Shown here: one piece after another, positions 12,301 through 24,300 of the stretch | How the letters are laid out: the number at the start of each line of letters is the position of its first letter | How positions within the stretch are numbered: the stretch's first letter is position 1 | From: Psococerastis gibbosa | Taxonomy: Eukaryota; Arthropoda; Insecta; Psocodea; Psocidae | NCBI GenBank assembly: GCA_963971405.1 | Contig: OZ020487.1 | Coordinates: 8,157,344-8,221,343, forward strand | Length of the DNA: 64,000 nt | Reading direction: 5' to 3' | Made by a program: the position numbers and the translations under genes | Notes under the pieces: generated by a model | What the model saw: only the letters and a program-made list of their open reading frames with translations | The model's database searches: none | What the model was told of the DNA's origin: nothing

Positions 12301-15300
12301 AGAGGAACATCGTGCCCAACAAGGCATCGTAGACAGTAAATAAGAGCCGACAGCGTAATGGCTCGCGGGGCATTGCAGTTCCCCCAAACTTCATGTCCGG
12401 TTCCACTGAAAGTAAAATGAAAAAGAAATTAAAAATAATGTAATGTATAATATACTTTAGTATAAGAACATAGCGAATATCTTTGAAAGTCCGTTTTCAG
12501 GTCACAACCGTGTGCTACAAATGCTACAAACTGGTTTCCAAATGGGGAATATGCTGCCAATTCGTTTTAAACTATAAGCTCTAAATAGCCTCGATACGAC
12601 TCTTCCCCGTATGCAGGTATATCAGAATCACTTATGCCTCTCTGTTGACTCAACATGGGACAAGTCAATACTGTAACTTATATGAAATCTACCAAAGCAG
12701 AACCTGTGTCCAAGTCAATATCAATAACCAGCTTAATCCGGCTACCGTCGTCCATAAAGTCCTCAGCCTCACTGCGACTCTTGAGTCTTCCCACTGTCTG
12801 TCAGAGTCACTTATGCCTCTCTGTTGACTCAATATGGGACAAGACAATACTGTAACTTATATGAAATCTACCAAAGCAGAACCTGTGTCCAAGTCAATGT
12901 CAATAACCAGCTTAATCCGGCTACCGTCGTCCATAAAGTCCTCAGCCTCACTGCGACTCTTGAGTCTTCCCACTGTCTGTCAGAGTCACTTATGTCTCTC
13001 TGTTGACTCAATATGGGAAAAGACAATACTGTAACTTACGTGAAATCAACCAAAGCAGAACCCGTGTCCAAGTCAATATCAATAACCAGCTTAATCCGGC
13101 TACCGTCATCCATAAAGTCCTCAGCCTCAATGCGACTCTTCCCCGTGTCTGTCAGAGCGCGCTGCCCGATTTCCCTCAGCATATTCCTGACTGCTGACTC
13201 AGCGTTGTGCTGAATATGGGACATATACGCCTGGACTACGTCAAGCCCATATTGCGCTATCAGCTCCTGGACTAGTATTATTCCCTGAAGAAAAATCAAC
13301 AAACTTCATAATAATAATTTTTATTATTATTCTACTTACTTATCACACTTAACGTGTCCGGGCCTATGACAAGTTGCTCCAAAAAGTTGCGTCCTGGATG
13401 ACCTTGCCACTGGCTTCGAGAAGATCCAGGTGGTACATTTCTTCACGCCTCGAGCCTTCGAGCCTACCTTCTAAAATGTGTTTAGTTTTGCTTAGACTAT
13501 TCACAATTTTTTAATGTTTCAGAATTGGTATTAGTATCTTCTCACCTGCAGCCCTAGCAAGATCAATAGTAGTTGACTCACCCAGTGGCTTACTTACTGT
13601 ATATAAGAAATAAACAAACGGTTATGTTACCGATTTTTGATAGGATAGGGTAAGACGTGGCCGTGGCAGCAGTCAGATTAAACTTTTATTAGTTGTTCGA
13701 AGTTAAGTCAAAACGTTTACCATCCACAATATCCGCACGCAACTGATTTATGTTCAATTTTACATACTAGGCAGGTTAAACATTACCACTGGCTTCCAAT
13801 ATAAATTGATCAAAAAAACCCTTTGCTTACAAATAATTCAAACCTAATTCTACCTTTAAACCATGGTGGAGCATTAGAAAGGTATCTTATAGGTATAACC
13901 TAATGGTTTATGTTAATTATGTCATTGTTTGTATTTACCCTTTGGTTTGCAGCAATTTGTGCCTTCAAATCCGACAGGTTATCAGCCAGATTTCTGGTCC
14001 CTGAACAACCTGGTACTTGTCCTGGGCTCATCAATGCCGCCACAAGAGCCTCTTCCTGAAAAACGCCTCTGGAAACTATCTTGAAGCTCCAAAACGCAGC
14101 TCCCTCTTCGGCCAAAGTCTTGCTGTGAGGGGGCATAGAGCCAGGGGTGCTGCCGCCTATGTCTGCGTGATGTCCACGACTTGCGACGAAAAATACGGGC
14201 TTGTCTATGCCACTGCAACAGTAGAATATACACATGAACGTTCGATGCAGGTGTCAGCAGCTGAGAACTTTGTCATTATATATGAGTTTGGTGAATGATT
14301 GGTGCAAAACCACAGAGTCTGCTTCAGAAGGTTTATCTGCGTGAGGTCAGTGACGAAAATCTGTTAAAGTAGACTCTGGGGTATCGCACCAACCCATTTG
14401 CTCCCACAGCTCTCACAGCAAATCGCCGGCGTTCGAATCGTCCGAGTGTACTAGGCCTAACAATTAGAGCAGCACTAGCCTGCTTTGCTGGAACGAGCAT
14501 TTCGAAGATAATCTTAAATTCTAGAATACTTTATTGAGAGTGTCTACAATCTTGTCTTGAATGCTAGCGATGTCAATCACTTTACCACACAGCTTATGCA
14601 TAGCCAATCTGAAGTGAAGTTGGGTTTGGGTCTCAACAGATAGATAGGTAACGTTTCAAAAAGCTTCACCATAGCTTGTGAAAACACAGTGCATCTTGTT
14701 GGAATCTCTGACTTCCAGCAACTAGTCAAAGAGAACAATCTGTATCCTGCTGTTGTTATGATCGACGACCTCAATGACCGTGTACATGATAGAGACTGCC
14801 AAGAACCTGTCAGAATGAGCAAACACTTGCAGGGCTGTTGAGTGGCTACGGTTTGGGAACAAATGATACCGAACTAAGCAAACTAACTAAGTAAAAAAAG
14901 AACTAAATCAAGGGTATGGAGGATCGTTGAACCCCTATGCGAAGGCAGAGAGTGACGTACAAGAAACCGCCTAAATAGACACAATACTCAACGGAGAAGA
15001 GATAGTCCGGTTTATAAAAGCGCAACGCATAAGATGGCTGGGATACGTCGTAGGAATGCCAAACGACCGCATGCTGAACAAGATGTACAAAGCAAGCATG
15101 ACAGGAAGACGACTTGCGGGACGTCCTCGAAAACGCTGGAAGCATGAATTGGAATCTGACCTTCGCGAGTTGGGAGTCCACAGGTGGTGGAGCGTTGTAC
15201 ATAACCGAGATGACTGGAGGAGTGTTCTCTAGCAGGCCAAAGCTCATCAGCCAGAAGAAGAAATCCAGGGGCTACCACAGCAGATACCTGAACTACCCAT

Positions 15301-18300
15301 CTTTGACGGTTTCCATCACATTCTATCTCATTTTGTTTTCAGCACGCATTTTAATGTTATATATTACCTTAAAAACACGGGAGTAATAACTGTAAGGTCA
15401 GGTAAATGCGAGCCTCCGGCGCAAGGGTGGTTCGAAAGAATTACATCTCCTTCATAGATCTCACCCTTTAAATTTTTCATCTGAAATAGCAACAAATTGG
15501 TTTAAGAATGATTTAATAACAACCTGGGTAAAGCAGTCTCTAATAATTAATGCAAGGCCCCGAGATATTATTTATCGTACCTGAAATTGAACAGTCTCTT
15601 GCATGGCACCCAAATGGACTGGAATGTGAGGTGCGTTTGATACCAAGCCACCGTCAGGTCCAAACAAGGCACACGAAAAGTCAAGTCTTTCCTTGATATT
15701 CGTTGAAATGGACGTTCTTTGCAGAATGCTAGAAATTATTTTAGGAGTGATTGTTATTTCATAAACGTTGCAGGCTGCGTCGGCTAAAATAGTCGGCATT
15801 TGCATGAAACTACAATATTATTTAATATCCTTATCAGAGTCATCGTTAATGCTTGAGGAGCATGTGTACAAAAGGCGATTTGTCATTTGAAACTGTAAAT
15901 GCAGGGGAGACAAAAAAACTAGTGGAATCTAAATGCGTCTACAGTATGGGTTGTAATATTTTAATTAATATTCTATGATACTATACGCGCTTTGCACAAA
16001 CTAACATTTGCATTTTTATAGCAGTCAATGCGACGATTCCAGTGATACCACCAACTCAAAAAATATTTTTTTTTGTGACAAATCGCCTTTTGCATACATG
16101 CACCTCATAATTATATATCCTACTAAAATAAAACCCCACCTACCGTCCCATTTGTTCAGCAATGCTCATAAACCTATGAGAAAATATACTGAGCTGAATG
16201 GCATCAAGTTCAGTGCCAACTTTATTGATTTTTCCAGCTCCCACTGTTATTTTTATGTTGCCCACCCTGGAGATGGCAGCTCTGCAGTCTGGCTCCACGA
16301 GAATTGTAGACAACTGGTCCATTATTATGGCGGGCCCTTCTATGACATGGCCGAACTTTAGATTTTTCATTAGGTAGATTTGCGTTTTGTGGTAGCCATC
16401 TTCAAAATACACCATTGCTTCCTGTAAATATGTAACATAGATCAAAATGCTTTGGTAGGTTATTATTTAAAGTTAGAACAGGATCAGAACAACGGATTCT
16501 ATAATACCATAGCAACTAGTTCTCAAAGTCATTTGCCATAGCTAGTGGAAACAGTGCTTCTTAAGGCCCGTTCATAGCAGGCGGTTGCGGGAGCAGGTCT
16601 GACATAAAATAAACATAGGATAATCTTGTCATTCCACGTTGGAATATTGGAATATTGGACATAGTGTCTCCTTCTTATAAGACTACTTTGTAAATACACC
16701 AACTGCAAGCTCTACTTGTGTGTATTTTACGCCAGACTCGTTCCCGCAACCGTAATAAACGGACCCTTAACGGTAATCGTGACTTGCAGCAATTTGCAGT
16801 CCGACCAATTTTAAAACACTGTGCATCCAATATCGCTATGTTCGTTGGCCTCAATAACCGTGTGCATGATAGATGATGCCAGTAACCTTTCAGACTTGTC
16901 ACACTTTCTGCTCTGATAGGATGGGATGGGTAAAGGAAATATGTACATTTAGGCTGCAGTGATAACAGCATACAGTACTGAATCACTGAATCACATAGCA
17001 GGCCAATAAATGGCCATTCATGTATATACCTTATCAACGGTGGGCTGACTGGAACTTTCTTCAATTGGTTCTTCGAAGTCACTGACAGCTCGGCCGACGC
17101 CACGAACTCTAACGTCGTCAACAAAAATGCACCGGTTTTGCAAGGTGAACCCGAATTCGGATTGATATCTGAAAGTCATAAAATAAACTAAGCCAACTGT
17201 TAGTAATATGCTTTTATACCTGATGAAGCACCATCACAGGCAAAATTGGTGAGAGCTAAATTAAAACTTGCGTCTTTTCCATTCAGGGGCAATGGGTTAA
17301 CCCAGGGGTCGGGAACCCCTTGCTCGGAAGGACTTCTGGTGTGGCTCCACTCGGCCAAGGCTAGATGCGCCCGTCCTCACCAATTATTGTTAGTGTTGTA
17401 TTCATTCCGACTGCTACTATGTTTTGCCTCATCTCGGTAGCATGGGATAATTATCGTTTCCATTTAGAAGTTCAGGCGAACTAATTACTGACATAGCGGT
17501 CAACCCTCAACCAACAGCGGACTGGCGTCGCTCCTACTAGGAAAAACCGAGCTAGATGGAGCCAACTAGCCTCGGGCGACACCAAGTTAGTTAGTTAGTA
17601 TGCAAAAAGGTTAATCGCTTACAAAGAATTTGATTAATGTATCCGACTAACCTCTTCAATCGCCTCACTAAGTAATCTTATAGGTACTTATGTCGAGTTA
17701 CGACCCGTCTCCGATCGCAAGGTGTTTAGACAGATGTGTTGCGACCCAAGACGACAATCATCTGCTTCAATGCACCCTCTGCCCCACTACCTGCACTTTG
17801 GACGATCTTAGGGAGTGCATAGACAATGACGTCAAGAATGGCAGAATACTGGGCCCAAATACATTAATGAGTTTCAACCTCAGACACGAAAAAGTAAAGT
17901 AAGTACTTACCTAGTTATAAATGTCTGCAAAAAATCCCCGTGCTTCATAGAAGTCAGTCTATTTTCAGAAGGAACAGGCCCACACATCAATGCACAGTCG
18001 GTACCGTCATACCTTAGGTGCAGGAAAGGTTCCAATAAAATTTGTTCAGGTGAAAACCCCTGGCGGGTCAACTCCTGCCGGCAACTTTCTCCTAAGGCGT
18101 CCAGTCGTTCCTCGAGAAATATGAATGACTCTGAAAATAATAATTACGAATGAGCCATGCTTTCAAATGTGTTTTTCTTCACTTGTCTTTGACGCGACAC
18201 AGTGGTAAATAAAGAAAATAAACGAACAGGGAATTAAGAGCGCAAATTTTAAAATTATCGACGATCATGACGCCAACTAGTCCATATGTATATATATATA

Positions 18301-21300
18301 GTTGTTCTGTGAACTAGTCGTTGTAGCAAATGGGTAGTTGGAAAACCACAGAGTCAACTTCTGAAGATTTCTAGGACTGGCGTGACGCGGACGGCACAGT
18401 TCTCCCCTCGACACGCCAGCTCACATAAATCTGCTGAAGAAGACTCTGTGATTATGCACCAGCCATTCACCAAGCCCATTTGCTCCAATGACTTCCTAGC
18501 GCGTTACCTCTGTGACTAATTTATTGCCCAATACCTTGTTCGTATTTCTTGGCACAAGGTTCCTGAGCTTCATGCACCACATCAGCGAGAGCCATGCCGT
18601 AAGCGCTCAAAATTCCAGCGTACTTGTGCACTAACACTTGGCTCATCCCCAATGATCGGGCTATAGCGCATGCGTGTTGGGCTCCTGCGCCTCCGAAGCA
18701 AGCAAGAGCGTGTCGTGAAGTATCGTAACCCTTCGCCTGAAAAAAATACAAATAATTCAAGCAGAAGATAAAGAATTTGACACCAACAAGACGATGCCCC
18801 CGATAGGCGTAGATCGTGGGTTCTAATCCCGCTATGTCCAGTTTTTTCCTAAATCCTCTAATTTCGGTTTTAAAAAAAGCTCGCTTAGTGTCTGTGTTAT
18901 TTACCATATAATACTACAATCTGTTAGGTAAGAAGAAAGTAAGTAGTAAGTCGTTACGTAGTCGTAAGTTCATAAAAAAGCCCTTCTATAAATAGGTTAT
19001 GGTCGACGTCACCTTTATATCAAGGGATCTCACCTGAGTCAAAGCTCTTCAATAAATAGGTTATGGCCAAAGTCACCTTTACATCAAGAGCTAATAAAAT
19101 CATCGTCTCACCTGAGTCAAAGCTCTTATAGGCCGACACATTGCTTCATTGGCCACCCTGACAAACCCCATCGCAATCTCCTCCACCGACAACGCCTTCA
19201 ATCCATGCTGCGCCTGATAATCATTAATCTCAACACGAAGGTTTTCGAACAACGCCAGCGACGCCACCCGGTCCAAAGGCTCGTTCTCGGCAGGTCCGAA
19301 AATGCGCGGGAAATAATCCGGTATGATCCGGTTCAGCGTTAGGTTGGCATCAGTGACTGTCAGAGGGCCGCCTTTCCGGTAGCACGCGGGACCCGGGTGT
19401 GCGCCTGCGCTCTCTGGCCCTGCAGCGAACAGCCCACTACGGTAGAATAACATGGAGCCACCGCCTGCTGCCACTGTGTTTACGTCAAGCTGAAAAATAA
19501 ATTGTGACAATTTAATAATAATTTATAGTTTAGCGGTAGGAGGTATCTCTTTAACAAAAGGTTGTAGGTTCAAAACTCTCACTAGCTAGATTTTGTGCCA
19601 CAGAGGACTTTGCGGGAAACAAACATATAACCTCTGCGATTACGCCTAGCGGTAAAATTAATTACTAAGCTCGCTATATCCACTACTATTGTTCTCGCCA
19701 AGAACGCGACCAGAGACGTCTGGAAAGTGAGAGCAGCTGGCAAACGATGGGAATGGCTCCTATCAAAAACCATCCCCAAGTTGCAACTTGCGCTGGGACA
19801 TCGCTGTGGCAGCGTTCCGAATGGCCACCTGCACATAATAGGTATCGCTGGGTCATCCGAATGCCCCTTCTGCTTCCAAGGGGAGGGGAATGCCGATCAC
19901 CTATTCAGCTGCACTGGCATTGAGGTAGAAAAGCGAACTGAGACACAGGAGGGACTGGCCCAGCTCTATTACGCGGCACGGCGTCAAATGGCCTACCAGC
20001 CAAGGACGGGCGTTGGCTGAAGAAGAAGAAGGTTATTCTCGGAGTTTTCCTAATAAGCACTTGCGGTAATGCTTTCCAGGCAACATGATACTATTTTGAA
20101 TACTCTTCTGAAGAAATCAACGTTGTTTCCACAACGGAGGAATAACTTATCTCCTGAACAACAACAACAAGAAATGCCCTAGAAATATTTTCCTGGCGAG
20201 TGCAAAGGCTTCACTCACTGACACCATCGAACACATAACTTACTTTGATCTCTAGCTCTAAATGTCTGGATTTTTTTCTTTATAACCCAGACACACAGTA
20301 TATTTATTTATCGACTGCATTTCTTGCACTAGTTTTTTTTAACTTCTTTGTATTTGGAATTAAGTTTACACTCAGTTTTGGGGGACAATGTTGCTCGCTG
20401 TGTGTGTTGGTGCCCTCAGTGTAATGCAAAATGAGCAACCGTCACCCCGGATGGACGCAGAACACCTCGCGTCGTGCCCGGTGATCGACCACACACCAAA
20501 ATATGAAGACGAGTTCCAAAACATCGCACGTCACTACTGGTCAGCGCGTCACCAAATGGCCGACATGCCAAGGGTGGGCGTTGGCTAGTAAGTAAGTGTT
20601 ACAAAAGCAGTAGCTCTTTCATACTCTTAACGTCTTGTAATGTCTTCCAATAACATATAGGAAGAACAATTTTCCACCTGTCCAGAATTGAGCCCACAAT
20701 CTATCATCATATAGATTTATTACAGCTCAGTTCTCTACCAATTCGATTGAAACAACATAATTAAATTCATACCTGCGGCGCCTGTATGGTAATACCAGCC
20801 GTGGTAGTTTCGAAGACATGCTCATATGTGCCGGCAAACCTGCTGACGTCAGTGGAAGTGCCACCCATGTCAAAACCGATGACTGGCAAGTCAGTTTCTT
20901 TCTGAAAAGACGTCATTGCGTATCCTACGACCCCACCCGCAGGTCCTGACAGTATGGCGCGTGATCCAATGAAACTGAAAAGAGTATAAGCAATTAGCAT
21001 TGTTTTGCTGACAATTGTCCTAAATGGCATAATAATGATTCACTCTGGGCAGGTAGGTCTAAAGGTGTGTGCCAAGTGTACCTATAGCCTACTGTCATTA
21101 TTGGCCAATCAGAGCGCTAGTTACCTGTCTTTTAGACTACTGATGGGTAGGCTCCCTGAAGTGATAAGACTTGTAACGTCGACTTACAGGACAATTCGCA
21201 GTTCCCAGACGAAAAAAGAAAGAACTCCCAAGAAAAATAGTAAGAGAGCAACTACAAGAATGCGATTAGGGTAAGTGTATAAGTGTATTATAATATATTT

Positions 21301-24300
21301 AATATTTAATCATTATAATAATAATTTAAAGTTATATTGTGAGTACAGCCTCCTACATTGTGAAATAAGACCATAATGTGTGATATATACGCAATGCAGA
21401 ATACAACGAGCACACAACATTTGTGCCGTTAGGAGGGGGGGGGATAGGTGTTGTTTTGGTTAACTGCTATCAGGGCCCGTCTGTTAACGTATTAAAAAGG
21501 GGCGTTTTAATTTATAGGGAATATATTGTAATCTATGTGCTTACGATTCCATGGGAGTGAGTCCACCGTCACTTTGCATAAATAAAACATTAATGCCTTC
21601 CAAATTATTCTTAAAGCCAGAAGAGAATCCCTGTAACAAAATGTAAGCAGCTATTAAAATTTTTCTAGAAGTTATTAAAATACTAACTTCTAAAATCGAA
21701 ATATTCCGCATCATAAACACAATCACAAATTGTAGATTGCACTTACATTGTGTACAATGGTAAGAGTTGCACTCAGGCTAGCCTTTCTGACCCCTCTGCG
21801 GGCGCTAGATAATGGTTTGCTTAGGCGCGGTTTCCACCAAACTCTAAGTGCAAAATACACATACGGTGACGTGGTAGCAGTTATCATTAACAAAGACCTC
21901 TCATTGCAGAATGCAAATGACATTGACGGAAATTTTTGTTTTACTCTATGCCATAGTTAAAATTGATCAATGATCATAGAGTAAAATCACAAAGAAACAA
22001 ACTAAAATTAAAAAATGGCGTCATGGGATATGTTAAGTAAAAACATTTTAATAGATTTCTATAAAAAGAAACATTCAAATTTCCGTCAATGTCATGTGCA
22101 TTCTGCAATGAGAGGTCGTCGGAAACCCCGCCTAAGTATTGAAAGTTTGCTACCACGTCACCGTATGTGTATTTTGCACTTAGAGGCCGGTGGAAACCGC
22201 GGCTTTACACACGGTACAGACGTCTTCTTTCCTTACGTTTCCTCGACGATTTCGCCAGCTGTCGTGTAGCTGACCGGACAAAACTGCACGGATTTCCCTC
22301 GTAGACACGCACCAAACACGCGTCAACGTCACAAATTTTTCGTAAGTGCGTTCAGAAATTAACTCTTTGCACCAACCTATCACCAGCCCATATTTTGTTC
22401 CCTTGATAAATTTCTCAGCGTCTCACGTCGCGTGGAACGTTCGTGTGCACCGGGCCTATACTAAACATTGGCTGTATCGTTCTCTACTGTGGCGATTACG
22501 TTTAAACTTATTCTGAGGTTGGGATTGTGAACGGGACAATACTGAAAAACAAAGTGATACCCTATAATTGTTCCGTTTACATTTTAGGCCCCGAGTGGGT
22601 TGGGAGCATAGAATAAATATTTACTGTTAGGGAGTGATCGCCATACCCTTGGTATATACATTACGTAAAAGGACATTGTCCTGTTGTAATATAGTACTTT
22701 TCCAAAATAAATAAATAAATAAATAATTCCATGGCATGGAACAACAATAGCCTATGTGCCCTCCAGATTTTAATGGTCAAAACGATTGTCGTAACAAAAA
22801 ATGCCCCATAAACAGAGCAAGCTTAATTGCAGCATTATATGATATAACTGAATATTACTGAAACCACCTTAGGCTGAAGAGACAACATCCTCGTTATAAC
22901 CGAAATTAGAGAATCTAGAAGAAAAAAATGATTTTTCTAAATCCCCTAATTTCAGCTAGAGGCGGCTTACTTTTGTCTTTATAGCGTAGGTCAGCAGGTC
23001 GGTCAAGAATATAAAAAAAAGGCAGACGAAAATGGGAGGATAATTTCTGCAAGTCATACCTGTAAATATTTCTTAATGTGTGGAGTAAGATAAGCATCGG
23101 CGGTAGCAGTGAACCCCCGTGGCACAATGCGCAGCATAGGCATCACCTGATGCGAAAGCGAAACATGCGCGAAACCCACTTCTTCGGCAATCTGGCCCAC
23201 TTTGACTTCATCATCAGCATAGGCGTAGCTGTGCATTAGAACGACGGCCAGAGAGTTTATCCCTGTAGTCTTCAATTCCTTTAATTGCTGTCTTAGCTTC
23301 TCTTCGTCCAATGGTTTGGCACAGAGAAGAGTTTCTTGGGTGACTGCCTTGACCTGCAATAAATAAATAGGTATCCTCCTTGCAGCTGTAGTGGTTTCAT
23401 AGGAAAGAATAGGTATCCCAATTGTTCTATATGGTATGGAGGGATGGACATTGATCGAAGCTATGGAGAACAGAATCATTGCATTTGAATTGTGGATAAA
23501 TAGACGAATGCTGCGCATAAGGCCAACGGCCATACCATGTTGAATCCATTAGAGCAGAGCACGTTTCAAACTGCGGCAAACTTGGTGGTGTGTACAAAGT
23601 TGGCAGGGACACATGGTGGGACATGATAACGCGCTGAGATTATACCAGTCAGTCTACACTCAACGTGCGTGTCGAGTCCACGTCACCTCCGATTAAATAG
23701 TGTGACTTTACCATGTTCCCCAAGTGGTTCGGAATCAACTATAATCAGGAGGTCCACCCTGTCAGTCAACTCCCCTTTCCCCGAGGTGAAAGAGTCTGCC
23801 CTTAGGGTGCCTCAAGTTAACAAACAGACTGACTCCCCCGACAGGCTGACAGGATTGTTTAAAGCAGAAATGCTGAAACAGGCGTAGGAAACAATAACAA
23901 CAAAACAACAATAGTGGATATCTTGGAAAGATCGCGTCTCTTATGCCGAGGTTTTGAGGCGCATGGATACAAATCCCGAGTAGCTGCTGTTGGATAAGAA
24001 ACGGATGTGATGAGGAACGCAGAACATCATCTTCTGCATTGTATAATTTAAGGGAAGACAGAAAGAGTGACGGCTCCCAGCAGAAGAACATCCTGGTAGA
24101 AAAACCTGCGGTTGTGGTTTAGCAAGAGTACGACGAACGAACAAGAGTACGACGAACGACGACAAATGACATTGACGTGGTAGCAGACATTCAAGACTTA
24201 TTAATGATATCAGCTCCACGTCAATGTCATTTGCATTCTGCAATGAGAGGTCGGTGGAAACCCCGCCTTAGGAGAAGCTGTATATAAGAATGATGACCAG

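Noticed and set aside
12645-13213. Repeated short + strand proteins, or a possible CRISPR-like array
   Set aside because: They are shadows of the tandem copies of OPLAH exon 15; units are 179 bp with no spacers.
17690-17902. Cys-rich 70-codon frame next to OPLAH exon 9
   Set aside because: It starts inside an S2 SINE, has no recognisable motif and abuts the OPLAH exon 9 donor on the opposite strand.
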